Shown here: positions 1-6,503 of the stretch, piece after piece | Numbering within the stretch: the first letter of the stretch is position 1 | How the letters are laid out: each line of letters opens with the position of its first letter | Assembly (NCBI GenBank): GCA_001772665.1 | Contig: MEVH01000021.1 | Coordinates: 1 to 9,808 of the forward strand | Origin: a candidate division WWE3 bacterium RIFCSPLOWO2_01_FULL_39_13 | Lineage (GTDB): Bacteria; Patescibacteriota; WWE3; 2-01-FULL-39-13 | DNA: 9,808 nucleotides | Direction of reading: 5' to 3' | Translations under genes and position numbers: made by a program | Notes under the pieces: model-generated | What the model was told of the DNA's origin: nothing | Database searches by the model: none | Seen by the model: the letters and a program-made list of their open reading frames with translations, nothing else

Positions 1-1230
1 CTTCTTTAAGTTGCCAATCTTAGAAATCCACTCTATAAGCTGAGGCAAATCCGCGTGGGCACTATAAGAACCAATCGCTTTAACTTTTGCTCTCACTTGC
101 AAATTTTTGCCAAATATCCTAATTTCTTTTTCCCCCTCAAATATTTTTCTGCCCAGTGTTCCTGATGCCTGATAGCCAATGATCAACAGGGTGTTGTTAG
201 CATTTCCAATGTATCTTTGCATATGGTGGAGTATCCTGCCCCCGTTCATCATTCCGGAACCGGCTATAATTACTTTTGGGTTTGCAGCGCTGTTAATGGC
301 TTTTGATTCGTCTACGCTAGCTGTAATTTTGACCCTTTCCAATCCAAAAAAATTATCGTCTGTGTGGGCTTCCTGCAGTTTTTTGCTTAAGTATTGGGGG
401 TATTTTTTAAAAACGCCTGTAACTTTGGAAGCCAATGGGCTATCCAAATAAAAGCTTGGTTTTTCGCACTTTTGGCTCACGCAAAAATGTTCAATATCAT
501 GAAGTAATTCCTGAGTCCTTTCTATTGCAAACGAAGGAATCATCACAACGCCGCTTGTAGCAATTGCCGAAACCAGCACATCAGAAAGCTTCTGCATACG
601 CATGTTTCTGTCCTCATGGATTCTTCCGCCGTAAGTACTCTCGCAGATTAGAAAGTCAGCACTCTCAATAACGTCGGGAGGATCAAGCAAGTCTGATGGT
701 GTATTGCCAATGTCACTGGTATAAACAAGTTTTTTGCCATCTGCTTCTATTATAGTCAGCGCCGAACCCAGAATATGCCCGGCATTTTTAAGGGTTATTT
801 TAATATTGTCTTCGATTTCAAGCGTTTCACCATAACCAATCGTTTCAAAAAGCTCCATAGTCCTTGCAATATCATCTTTAGTATATAAAGGAGGGTGATT
901 ATCTTTTTGTGCCTCTTCACTCATTAACTTAGCACTGTCTTCCAGAACAAAGTTAATCAGCTCCTTTGTGGGGCCACTGCAGTAAATTCTTCCTCTGAAA
1001 CCTTCTTTAATCAGCTTAGGCAGTCTTCCGGTATGATCCAGATGGGCGTGGCCTATGATAACCGAGTCGATTTCAGCTGGTCTATAAGCAAAGGGAGCGT
1101 AATTTCTTTCTTCAGCTAGCCGAAAACCCTGAAAAAACCCGCAATCAAGAAGAAATTTTTTACCTGAAGCTTCAACTAGTATATTAGAACCGGTAACTTC
1201 GCGGCACGCGCCATAAAAAGTAACACGCAT
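1..1230 (-). CDS. Beta-CASP metallo-beta-lactamase ribonuclease (COG1236/TTHA0252-like), C-terminus cut by window edge
   Basis: Zn-dependent ribonuclease of the CPSF73/RNase J superfamily, expected to cleave or trim RNA in the cytoplasm. The 410 residues present start at ATG 1230 with MRVTFYGACREVTGS, the usual family start. Metal-ligand motifs are readable: HAHLDH at residues 61-66, AGHILGS near 150-156 (His) and TSDIGN near 171-176 (Asp). The beta-CASP part follows: ESTYGGRIH near 197, SFAIERTQELL near 234, GSGMMNGGRILHH near 325, YQASGTLGR near 354 and SYSAHADLP near 389, which carries the last histidine. The reading frame is open through position 1, so roughly the last 30-60 residues are missing. 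No KH domain or RNase J C-terminal domain is seen, so the short single-module type is favoured over RNase J. It lies 62 nt downstream of the glutaredoxin gene on the same strand and may be co-transcribed. A TACTAT hexamer 4 nt before the ATG is a possible -10 of its own. Confidence 0.93.
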   Translation of the reverse strand, partial: MRVTFYGACREVTGSNILVEASGKKFLLDCGFFQGFRLAEERNYAPFAYRPAEIDSVIIGHAHLDHTGRLPKLIKEGFRGRIYCSGPTKELINFVLEDSAKLMSEEAQKDNHPPLYTKDDIARTMELFETIGYGETLEIEDNIKITLKNAGHILGSALTIIEADGKKLVYTSDIGNTPSDLLDPPDVIESADFLICESTYGGRIHEDRNMRMQKLSDVLVSAIATSGVVMIPSFAIERTQELLHDIEHFCVSQKCEKPSFYLDSPLASKVTGVFKKYPQYLSKKLQEAHTDDNFFGLERVKITASVDESKAINSAANPKVIIAGSGMMNGGRILHHMQRYIGNANNTLLIIGYQASGTLGRKIFEGEKEIRIFGKNLQVRAKVKAIGSYSAHADLPQLIEWISKIGNLKK

Positions 1231-1292
1231 ATAAATAGTATTGAGGATTAAGTGTTAAGTATCAAGGGGAATAAGTTTTTTAAAACTATGAT

Positions 1293-1547
1293 CTACGAAC
1301 TAATATTCAGCGCTTCGGCAATTTTTTGCTGATCAAAACCAAGAATGTTAACCTGTTGACCGTCGTCTTTTACGATAACTGTAAACGGAACGCCCATTTG
1401 GCCTGAAATAGCAATCATTTTTTGAGCCTCATCCGGATTCTCGTCAACTAAGATCTCAGAAAATTCTACATTCTTAGAATTCAAATAATCTTTCTGCATT
1501 TTGCAAAAAGGGCACGTTCTTGTAGTATACATTGTGACTTTAGGCAT
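1293..1547 (-). CDS. Glutaredoxin-like / NrdH-type thiol oxidoreductase
   Basis: An 84-residue thioredoxin-fold protein of typical glutaredoxin length. The start MPKVTMYTTRTCPFCKMQ gives the first beta strand and a dithiol CPFC active site at residues 12-15. The cis-proline loop is MGVPFTV, and the C-terminal ILGFD followed by a short helix matches the YruB/NrdH-like group of small glutaredoxins. The likely role is reduction of protein disulfides or an electron-donor function in the cytoplasm. The physiological partner cannot be read from the sequence, and no ribonucleotide reductase gene is nearby. The gene is divergent from the AlkD-like gene with only 34 nt between them. It precedes the ribonuclease gene by 62 nt on the same strand. 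Confidence 0.9.
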   Translation of the reverse strand: MPKVTMYTTRTCPFCKMQKDYLNSKNVEFSEILVDENPDEAQKMIAISGQMGVPFTVIVKDDGQQVNILGFDQQKIAEALNISS

Positions 1548-1553
1548 GAATCC

Positions 1554-1582
1554 ATTGTAAATAAAGTTACACTTAAGATCAA
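1554..1582 (-). promoter_or_regulatory. Candidate sigma70-type promoter of the glutaredoxin gene, probably leaderless
   Basis: On the minus strand TTGATC (1582-1577) and TACAAT (1559-1554) are separated by 17 nt, with four and five matches to the -35 and -10 consensus. The -10 ends 6 nt before the ATG at 1547, so transcription would begin at or beside the start codon. The -35 overlaps the first base of the divergent alkD-like start codon, which makes simultaneous use of both directions sterically awkward. Confidence 0.5.
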
Positions 1583-2289
1583 TGACGAAAAACTTAATCG
1601 GGGATATTCAAGTTGATTTAAACAAGCAAGCGGACATTAAAAAGGCCAAAGTTTATCAGCGGTTTTTTAAAACCGGTAAAGGGCAATATGGAGAAGGGGA
1701 CAAGTTTATTGGTCTTACAGTCCCCCAGCAGCGAGCGATAGCCAAAAAATACTCAACTCTTTCCCTCACAAGCGTACGAAAACTTTTACAAAGCAAAATC
1801 CACGAATATCGGCTAACCGCTCTCTTAATTCTTGTTGACCAATATCAAAAGTCAGATGACAGTGGTCAAAAGATAATCTGTGACTATTATCTTAAGCATG
1901 CAAGATACGTTAATAATTGGGATTTAGTTGACTCGTCAGCGGATAAAATTTTAGGCGACTATCTTAATAGAAAGAACAAATCAATCCTCTACAAACTTGC
2001 CAAATCTAAGAATCTTTGGGAAAGAAGAATTGCGATTGTTGCAACCTTTAATTTCATTAAAAATAATCAATTTAAAGAAGCCTTAAAAATTTCAGAAATT
2101 TTATTAAGTGATAAACATGATTTAATTCACAAAGCGGTCGGCTGGATGCTTAGAGAAGTCGGCAAAAGGAATCAGAAAGTTTTGGAAAGTTTTCTGCAAA
2201 AGCACTACAAAAATATGCCCCGCACAATGCTTAGGTATGCTATCGAGCGGTTTAATGCGAGGAAGAAAAAGTTTTATATGGCTAAATAG
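1582..2289 (+). CDS. AlkD-family DNA alkylation repair protein (HEAT-like repeat DNA glycosylase)
   Basis: A 235-residue, all-helical protein of normal AlkD length (DNA_alkylation family). Known members excise N3- and N7-alkylpurines by a non-base-flipping mechanism inside a curved HEAT-like solenoid. The N-terminal signature FFKTGKGQYGEGDKFIGL, with VPQQR after it, is present at about 28-51. The residues that line the DNA cleft in Bacillus cereus AlkD (W109, D113, R148, W187) align by motif with W113 and D117 of NNWDLVD, R149 of WERRIAI and W188 of AVGWMLREVGKR. PRTMLRYAIERF at 213-224 is the last conserved helix. All key positions are intact, so the enzyme is predicted to be active. The ATG at 1582 is chosen because conserved sequence starts soon after it. 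No Shine-Dalgarno site is visible, and TACACT at 1568-1573 is a weak -10 candidate. Confidence 0.93.
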   Translation: MTKNLIGDIQVDLNKQADIKKAKVYQRFFKTGKGQYGEGDKFIGLTVPQQRAIAKKYSTLSLTSVRKLLQSKIHEYRLTALLILVDQYQKSDDSGQKIICDYYLKHARYVNNWDLVDSSADKILGDYLNRKNKSILYKLAKSKNLWERRIAIVATFNFIKNNQFKEALKISEILLSDKHDLIHKAVGWMLREVGKRNQKVLESFLQKHYKNMPRTMLRYAIERFNARKKKFYMAK

Positions 2290-2292
2290 CAG

Positions 2293-2337
2293 GCTCATTG
2301 AGTCTCAAATGGAACGCGATTTCCGCCTACAGTGAGC
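2293..2337 (+). terminator. Weak stem-loop downstream of the AlkD-like gene
   Basis: GCTCATTG (2293-2300) can pair with CAGTGAGC (2330-2337) with one mismatch. Inside are a TTGAG-T-CTCAA palindrome (2298-2308) and a GGAA/TTCC pair. There is no U-tract after the stem, so intrinsic termination is uncertain. The 100-nt gap otherwise holds nothing recognisable except a loose TATTCT hexamer (2378-2383), 6 nt before the next ATG. Confidence 0.25.
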
Positions 2338-2389
2338 AAGCATATTACGCAATAACCCCAACATAATGAATTTCTGGTATTCTTAGGAT

Positions 2390-3178
2390 ATGCATAGAGA
2401 AGGTTTTTTAGCGACTCAATTAATTGCTTTTATCATTGTGGTTTCGATTGGTACACTTGCATCATTTTTATTTATTTTTAAACCAGAAAGTAGACAAGAA
2501 ATAGAGAAAGAACAAGCAGAAGTTGCAACTCCACAGCCTACACCACAACAATTAAAAGCTTCGCCATATGAGCGAAATCCAGCTTTGAAAACTGTTACTT
2601 ATGAGGATACAGCAAGAGATGGTTGGAAAAAGTATAAAAATGGTGAATTCGGTTTTGAGCTAATTATTCCAGAAGATATGTTTGAGTCTACAAGGGGCTG
2701 TTGTGTAATAGAGGCTGATCGAGGAAATAATTCAGAAGATATAGTTATTCTCTATTTCGTTTTCAATATCGAAGAATATAAAACGCAAACAGCAAAAACT
2801 GCTAATAGTTTAGAGGATAGAAGCAAAATTCCTGAGGATTATCGTTCTGCCCCAGAAGACTTCATTGCTTCAACAGAACCAAATGATTTGCTTATTAATT
2901 TTCAACGACTACAAGCAGTTAATTCATGTTTAGTACCAGAGCCTGTTTGTTTTGAATACGACAGCATGAACTTGTCTGAGATTAATAGTTTCGCAGCAGT
3001 AAATAGTCTGTATAGATATGTCACCTATACTAATCCTCAATCAACGGCTAGTTCGTACGCAATTTTAGTTAACAATAATATCTATAATTTTAAGATTAAT
3101 TGGAGAACATTAAGTAAAGATGCAGAAGCTAGACAAGACCTTTTCGATACTATAATTTCTAGTTTTAATACAATTTAG
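2390..3178 (+). CDS. Single-pass membrane-anchored protein with extracytoplasmic domain, function unknown (paralogue of the pair at 7421-8757)
   Basis: A 262-residue protein. Residues 5-30 (GFLATQLIAF onward) form one hydrophobic helix after a short basic N-terminus, so most of the chain should lie outside the membrane. A linker with PQPTPQQ at about 48-54 is followed by a globular domain. The domain opens with W79..Y82, then GEFGFELIIP at 85-94, and ends I-I-S-S-F at 255-259. The same W-x2-Y...F..xxxP opening and I-x-S-x-F ending occur in the two tandem proteins at 7421-8101 and 8098-8757. The whole therefore looks like one family with PsbP-like or lipoprotein-like topology, not identified further. 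Cysteines at 104, 105, 180 and 187 could form disulfides; C180 and C187 correspond roughly to the C-x4-C loop of the 7421 protein. The GF after the basic start resembles a type IV prepilin processing motif but lacks Glu5. Confidence 0.75.
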   Translation: MHREGFLATQLIAFIIVVSIGTLASFLFIFKPESRQEIEKEQAEVATPQPTPQQLKASPYERNPALKTVTYEDTARDGWKKYKNGEFGFELIIPEDMFESTRGCCVIEADRGNNSEDIVILYFVFNIEEYKTQTAKTANSLEDRSKIPEDYRSAPEDFIASTEPNDLLINFQRLQAVNSCLVPEPVCFEYDSMNLSEINSFAAVNSLYRYVTYTNPQSTASSYAILVNNNIYNFKINWRTLSKDAEARQDLFDTIISSFNTI

Positions 3179-3193
3179 CCTACCCTAACAGCC

Positions 3194-3227
3194 CTACGTT
3201 CAAATGAATTGAACGTAGCAGTGCTAC
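3194..3227. terminator. Bidirectional hairpin(s) between convergent genes
   Basis: A perfect 10-bp stem, CTACGTTCAA (3194-3203) with TTGAACGTAG (3209-3218), encloses a 5-nt loop. It overlaps a second perfect dyad, GTAGCA-G-TGCTAC (3215-3227), and is followed by the T-rich ACTTTTCTTTT on the plus strand. It lies between the plus-strand gene ending at 3178 and the minus-strand GIY-YIG gene ending at 3224, so it probably terminates the former and possibly both. Confidence 0.65.
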
Positions 3228-3481
3228 TTTTCTTTTAAAGAATTTTCCAGCATTCGATGAATTCTTTTCCAACCGGCAGATGTTTTGAAGTATTTCTCGC
3301 AATTTATTGCATCGTATTTATTCTTAAAAGCGGAATAGTAAATCAATTCAAAAGGTTTGTATGCTTTAGTAGCTTTATTTTCTCCGTTGTTATGACTTTT
3401 TATTCTTTTCTTTAAATCCGCAGTTTGTCCGAGGTAAAGTTTGTTGTTCTTTAAACTTCGAAGAATATAGAAATAGTACAT
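3224..3481 (-). CDS. Small single-domain GIY-YIG nuclease (COG2827-type)
   Basis: An 85-residue protein that is essentially one GIY-YIG domain. The first half-motif is FYI (residues 4-6), the second is YLG (16-18), and the active-site set R26, H30 and metal-binding E62 (in INCEKYFK) is present. Only the middle residue of each half-motif differs from GIY/YIG, which is common in this family. The enzyme is predicted to hydrolyse DNA phosphodiester bonds. The biological role of these stand-alone domains is not settled (repair, mobile-element activity and DNA uptake have all been considered). The gene sits between tRNA-Glu and a convergent gene and is bracketed by related hairpin sequences. No Shine-Dalgarno site is seen. 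It could be expressed by read-through from the tRNA promoter or from a TACATT hexamer just upstream. Confidence 0.88.
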   Translation of the reverse strand: MYYFYILRSLKNNKLYLGQTADLKKRIKSHNNGENKATKAYKPFELIYYSAFKNKYDAINCEKYFKTSAGWKRIHRMLENSLKEK

Positions 3482-3502
3482 CCAAATGTAATTAGGAGCA
3501 GC

Positions 3503-3528
3503 GCTACAATCAGTTTACATGATTGTAG

Positions 3529-3529
<1 letters not shown>
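3503..3529 (-). terminator. Hairpin immediately after tRNA-Glu
   Basis: GCTACAATCA (3503-3512) and TGATTGTAGC (3520-3529) form a perfect 10-bp stem with a 7-nt loop. On the minus strand the stem begins at the discriminator base of tRNA-Glu and is followed by an AT-rich but not strongly U-rich stretch. It may terminate the tRNA transcript, guide 3' processing, or both. It also separates the tRNA from the GIY-YIG gene. Confidence 0.5.
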
Positions 3530-3600
<71 letters not shown>

Positions 3601-3614
3601 TCGTATGGACACTA

Positions 3615-3644
3615 ATTTTATCATAATTTATGAGTATTATCGAA
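3615..3644 (-). promoter_or_regulatory. Candidate promoter of tRNA-Glu
   Basis: On the minus strand TTCGAT (3644-3639) and TAAAAT (3620-3615) are 18 nt apart. The -10 differs from TATAAT at one position, while the -35 is poor. Transcription would start about 7-9 nt before the mature tRNA end at 3600. Confidence 0.4.
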
Positions 3645-3668
3645 CCTAAATCGGCTTACTTTGATCTT

Positions 3669-4340
3669 TTACTTATGGAATTTATTCCAGACCTCTTCTA
3701 AAATTTGCTTTGCCGTGTGTTGGCCACCGAGACCAAACGCTAGACCTCCGGCTATCGCAATCATTGCAACCAGTCCCGCAAACAAAATTCTCAAAAGCTC
3801 TTGAGCGACGCCCAATTGGTGCAAAACTAAAAACCCGGTAAAAATCGTAATCGACCATTGGGCAACCAGTGCAACAGTATTCGCCAGTTGTTTGCCCAGA
3901 GCTTTGGCTGCATTATAGGCAACTTTATAGCCAATTCTGGCAAACACTAAACCAATCATTGCCAGTACAACAGCCACAATTACATTTGGGATATAAAGTA
4001 TAACTCGATTCAAAACAGCGTTAACAGCACTTAGCCGCCATGCTTCAAGCGCCGGTACCAAAAAGATTACTATAATAGTCCATCGGGCGATTTGAGCCAG
4101 TATCTCGCTCCACTCGATATCTTTTCCCTCAAGTTTAGTTATCCCGTATTTGGCCAAAAACTGCTCCAGCTTAATAACCTTCAGGGAGCCAAGTATTAGC
4201 CGATGAGAAATTCCGGCAACGACCAAGCCAATAAAAAGAATAATCAGGCCGCCAATAAATGAAGGTATAAATTCAACGAAGGTAATAACGGATCTTAATA
4301 CCGCATCGCTTACAGAAACATATAAATCTTCTAAATTCAC
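3669..4340 (-). CDS. TM-helix repeat / MscS-like N-terminal membrane protein without the channel beta domain
   Basis: An integral membrane protein of 223 residues from the preferred start. It has hydrophobic helices at about 27-45, 88-102, 113-133, 159-175 and 181-202, and ends in AFGLGGQ at about 201-207 plus a short amphipathic helix. Paired segments (PSFIGGLIILFIGLVVAG and PNVIVAVVLAMIGLVFA) are the 'conserved TM helix' repeat found in CmpX-like and small-conductance mechanosensitive channel relatives. The AFGLGGQ end resembles the start of the MscS pore region, but the soluble MscS beta and alpha/beta domains are absent. The role may be in membrane tension or an accessory function; this is inference. 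The frame opens at an ATG at 4413-4415, but I prefer GTG at 4338-4340. It follows AAAGGGGGTG by 7 nt, the clearest Shine-Dalgarno site in the window, and the upstream 25 residues include a Cys/Arg-rich piece unlike a membrane leader. Confidence 0.85.
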   Translation of the reverse strand: MNLEDLYVSVSDAVLRSVITFVEFIPSFIGGLIILFIGLVVAGISHRLILGSLKVIKLEQFLAKYGITKLEGKDIEWSEILAQIARWTIIVIFLVPALEAWRLSAVNAVLNRVILYIPNVIVAVVLAMIGLVFARIGYKVAYNAAKALGKQLANTVALVAQWSITIFTGFLVLHQLGVAQELLRILFAGLVAMIAIAGGLAFGLGGQHTAKQILEEVWNKFHK

Positions 4341-4347
4341 TTTCCCA

Positions 4348-4357
4348 CACCCCCTTT
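4348..4357 (-). promoter_or_regulatory. Strong Shine-Dalgarno site deciding a GTG start
   Basis: AAAGGGGGTG on the minus strand, 7 nt before GTG 4340-4338, matches the anti-SD complement AGGAGGTG except for one base. No comparable site precedes the upstream ATG at 4415. Confidence 0.7.
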
Positions 4358-4418
4358 CAAAAATTCTTTTATTTATTCCATTTAAATCCAATTGCATCAA
4401 ATTATCAAGCAACATTTC

Positions 4419-4447
4419 TTGAAGCGCTTAGGTAAATTTACTATAAT
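4419..4447 (+). promoter_or_regulatory. Promoter of tRNA-Lys
   Basis: TTGAAG (4419-4424) and a perfect TATAAT (4442-4447) are separated by exactly 17 nt. The expected start site lies near 4454, giving a leader of about 17 nt before the tRNA. It sits back to back with the minus-strand membrane-protein gene. Confidence 0.8.
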
Positions 4448-4470
4448 TAATGCTTACTCAATTGACACAA

Positions 4471-4543
4471 GGGGGTATAGCTCAATCGGTAGAGCAATTG
4501 CCTTTTAAGCAATTGGTTCAGGGTTCGAGTCCCTGTGCCCCCA
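4471..4543 (+). tRNA. tRNA-Lys (anticodon UUU), target of the adjacent recombinase
   Basis: A full cloverleaf of 73 nt. The acceptor GGGGGTA pairs with TGCCCCC, the D stem is GCTC/GAGC, and the anticodon stem ATTGC/GCAAT carries loop CTTTTAA with anticodon TTT. The variable loop is TGGTT, the T stem is CAGGG/CCCTG with loop TTCGAGT, and the discriminator is A73. CCA is not encoded. The 39 nt from 4505 to 4543 are also the antisense of the last codons and stop of the serine recombinase gene. The tRNA is fully intact, as expected if an integrating element carries a copy of the 3' end that restores the gene. Confidence 0.97.
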
Positions 4544-6319
4544 CACATTCTCACTTTTGACCCCGAACCTGTGGCTATAAAGGCTTCTTAGAAGGTCTTG
4601 CGGTAGATTCAGATAAATATCAACAGCGTTAGGTATCATCTGTTCTGCCCCCTTCCTGCCAGAAATAGAATCCCTTTTAGTTACAGGTCTTGAGTAGATT
4701 ACAACCTGATGTACTAAGTCGTGTACAAGGTTAAAAAGTTCCTCTCTGTCTTTCAGGATTTTCTCAAAGGCCTTTCCATATTTTTCCGAGTACGTTTGAA
4801 GGCTTGCTGTATATCCCTCAGAAAATCTAAATCGACTCAATTGAATGTCTATTTCTTTTATTTTCACCTTAAGGTCTTTTTCTATCATTTCAAGGTCAGC
4901 GAGTTTGATTTTTAAGGTGGGCGTATCAAACAGGTTCAGTTCATGTTGCTCTTGAATACTCTTTTTTCGTCTAGGTATGGAATTAAGTCTATCCTCCAAC
5001 CCATCTTTCCTTTGCTCAAGCATATCCACCCTTTTTTTGTTGATTGTGAGTTCTTTTTGATAGTCGTAGACAGCCTGAGGATCGCTTAGAAGCTGTTGTA
5101 TAAAGTTCACGACATAATCCTCAATGGGTTTGGCTGGTATGGGGACAACAGTACATATTTCAGAGAATTTTTTCCTATTTTTCCTTCCACAGTAATAGTA
5201 GTACGAGTATTTTTTTGATTTTTTTATAAATTTCTTATTTCCGGTCCAGCCCATCATTCCCTGATTATCGGGATTAGTTAAGTTTTTGCAGTGGTTACAC
5301 TTTAACAATCCTCTCAGTAGATAAATATGTCCTTCTTGGACTTTCCTTGTAAGAACTTTCCTCTCTGAAAACTCCTTTAGCCTCTGTTGTACAATCTCAA
5401 ACATACTCTCAAGAATTATTGGTTTGTGCTTGTATGGGGACAGTTGCCATTCAGCTTTCGGTAATCTTTTTTTATCTTTCGATTTTCCGTAGTAGCTATT
5501 TCCTATATAAATATCGTCTGAAAGGATTTCTCGCACATTTTCCAATCTCCAAAAAGCAGGAGGGTTTAACTTGCGACTTTTACCCTTTCTCTTACCATAC
5601 TTAATTGCTGAACTTTCAGGACTTAAAACACCTTCCTCAGATAAAATATCAGCAATTTTTTGTGGACTAAGTTTGTCTATTGCGAACAAGTCGAAAATTC
5701 TCCTTATGTAGATTGCTTCTTTTTCAAGAATGACGAGTCTTTTTGTATCGTCCTTTATGTAACCATATTTAGGGTGTCCACCCATAAAAACGCCTTTTAG
5801 TCGGGCTTCGTCCTTTCCCTTATATGTTCTCTCACGTATGTTTGCCAATTCCAGTTCGGCAAGAACACCCAAAATTCCGAGCATAGCCTTACCAAATGGG
5901 GTAGATGTATCAATTCTTTCCGATACTGAAATAAGTTTTATGTCGTAACGCTCAAAAAACTTGATAACGTCCATTAACACGCTCAGTTTGCGTGCAAATC
6001 TATCAATCTTGAAAACTATGACTGCGTCAAATGGCTTTTGTCCTTCACTGGCGTTAACAATCTCGTCTTGGAGCAGGCTAAATGCCGGACGATCTGCAAG
6101 TTCCGAACTTCCGCTAATGTCGTCAACATATTCATACGCTTCGCCAGCATGAACCATGGCTGGTCTGCCATCATCTAATTTACCTCTTGATTCAATGTCG
6201 TGCTTAATAGAGTTTCGTTGAACATCCGGACCATATTTTTCCAACTGATCTGTTGTGCTGACTCTGATATAACTCGCTACTCTTAACTGGACTTCCTCTT
6301 TTTCATTGTCTAAATCCAT
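4505..6319 (-). CDS. Large serine recombinase (site-specific integrase of a mobile element)
   Basis: A 604-residue protein with the full large-serine-recombinase layout. The resolvase catalytic domain (about 12-175) has nucleophile S21 in YIRVSTTDQ, the DISGSS...RPAF block (67-80), DRFAR with R107 and R110, and DTSTPFGKAMLGILG...ERTYKGKDEARLKG running into helix E. The recombinase domain (about 180-320) includes GGHPKYGY and later FWRLENVREILSD...YIG. A zinc ribbon uses C341, C344, C377 and C389, and a coiled-coil region covers about 420-500. Such enzymes join attP and attB through a 2-nt central crossover, and reversal normally needs a directionality factor. No catalytic residue is missing, so it looks active. 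The final residues W593-A604 (WGHRDSNPEPIA) and the stop are read from the antisense of tRNA-Lys. The start ATG 6319 has TATATT 6 nt upstream and no clear Shine-Dalgarno site. It is the last gene of the collinear minus-strand island. Confidence 0.95.
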   Translation of the reverse strand: MDLDNEKEEVQLRVASYIRVSTTDQLEKYGPDVQRNSIKHDIESRGKLDDGRPAMVHAGEAYEYVDDISGSSELADRPAFSLLQDEIVNASEGQKPFDAVIVFKIDRFARKLSVLMDVIKFFERYDIKLISVSERIDTSTPFGKAMLGILGVLAELELANIRERTYKGKDEARLKGVFMGGHPKYGYIKDDTKRLVILEKEAIYIRRIFDLFAIDKLSPQKIADILSEEGVLSPESSAIKYGKRKGKSRKLNPPAFWRLENVREILSDDIYIGNSYYGKSKDKKRLPKAEWQLSPYKHKPIILESMFEIVQQRLKEFSERKVLTRKVQEGHIYLLRGLLKCNHCKNLTNPDNQGMMGWTGNKKFIKKSKKYSYYYYCGRKNRKKFSEICTVVPIPAKPIEDYVVNFIQQLLSDPQAVYDYQKELTINKKRVDMLEQRKDGLEDRLNSIPRRKKSIQEQHELNLFDTPTLKIKLADLEMIEKDLKVKIKEIDIQLSRFRFSEGYTASLQTYSEKYGKAFEKILKDREELFNLVHDLVHQVVIYSRPVTKRDSISGRKGAEQMIPNAVDIYLNLPQDLLRSLYSHRFGVKSENVWGHRDSNPEPIA

Positions 6320-6392
6320 ATAAGTAATATAAGTTCGGGGTAGTACACCTCTATTTATTAGATTGTATATTTTCCCGAAGTGTTTTCCAAGA

Positions 6393-6433
6393 AGTTAAAG
6401 TGAGAGTTGAACAAGAGTTAAAGGTCTAAGTTC
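6393..6433. repeat. Helically phased AGTTRAA direct repeats upstream of the recombinase
   Basis: AGTTAAAG (6393-6400), AGTTGAAC (6405-6412), AGTTAAAG (6416-6423) and the partial copy AGTTC (6429-6433) begin 12, 11 and 13 nt apart, close to one turn of the helix each. They lie 75-115 nt upstream of the recombinase start. The arrangement resembles binding sites for a regulator or a nucleoprotein assembly factor. The function is inferred from spacing only. Confidence 0.4.
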
Positions 6434-6489
6434 GCTATAGTGAGTAGCTTTTACACTGATTCCATATTTTGCCACTATCATCTAGATAT

Positions 6490-6503
6490 ACGCTAGGTAG
6501 CGT
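6490..6503. terminator. Short hairpin at the end of the 255-residue gene
   Basis: ACGCTA-GG-TAGCGT is a perfect 6-bp dyad touching the stop codon of the minus-strand gene at 6503. The 2-nt loop and the absence of a T-run make it a weak terminator. An operator or chance dyad is equally possible. The rest of 6320-6502 holds only the phased repeats and the recombinase -10-like TATATT (6331-6326, minus). Confidence 0.25.

Noticed and set aside
179..451. Plus-strand ORF of 90 residues
   Set aside because: It lies entirely over the minus-strand ribonuclease, whose motifs are unmistakable; its composition is that of a shadow frame.
1274..1287. AGTTTT/AAAACT dyad after the glutaredoxin gene as a terminator
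   Set aside because: It is a pure A/T stem with almost no loop, too weak to call. Read-through into the ribonuclease gene is more likely.
2362..2367. CATAAT as -10 for the gene at 2390
   Set aside because: No -35-like hexamer lies at 16-18 nt upstream, so it is not listed as a promoter.
4721..6152. Three plus-strand ORFs of 61-64 residues over the recombinase
   Set aside because: They are antisense shadows of conserved recombinase codons, including coiled-coil and catalytic regions.
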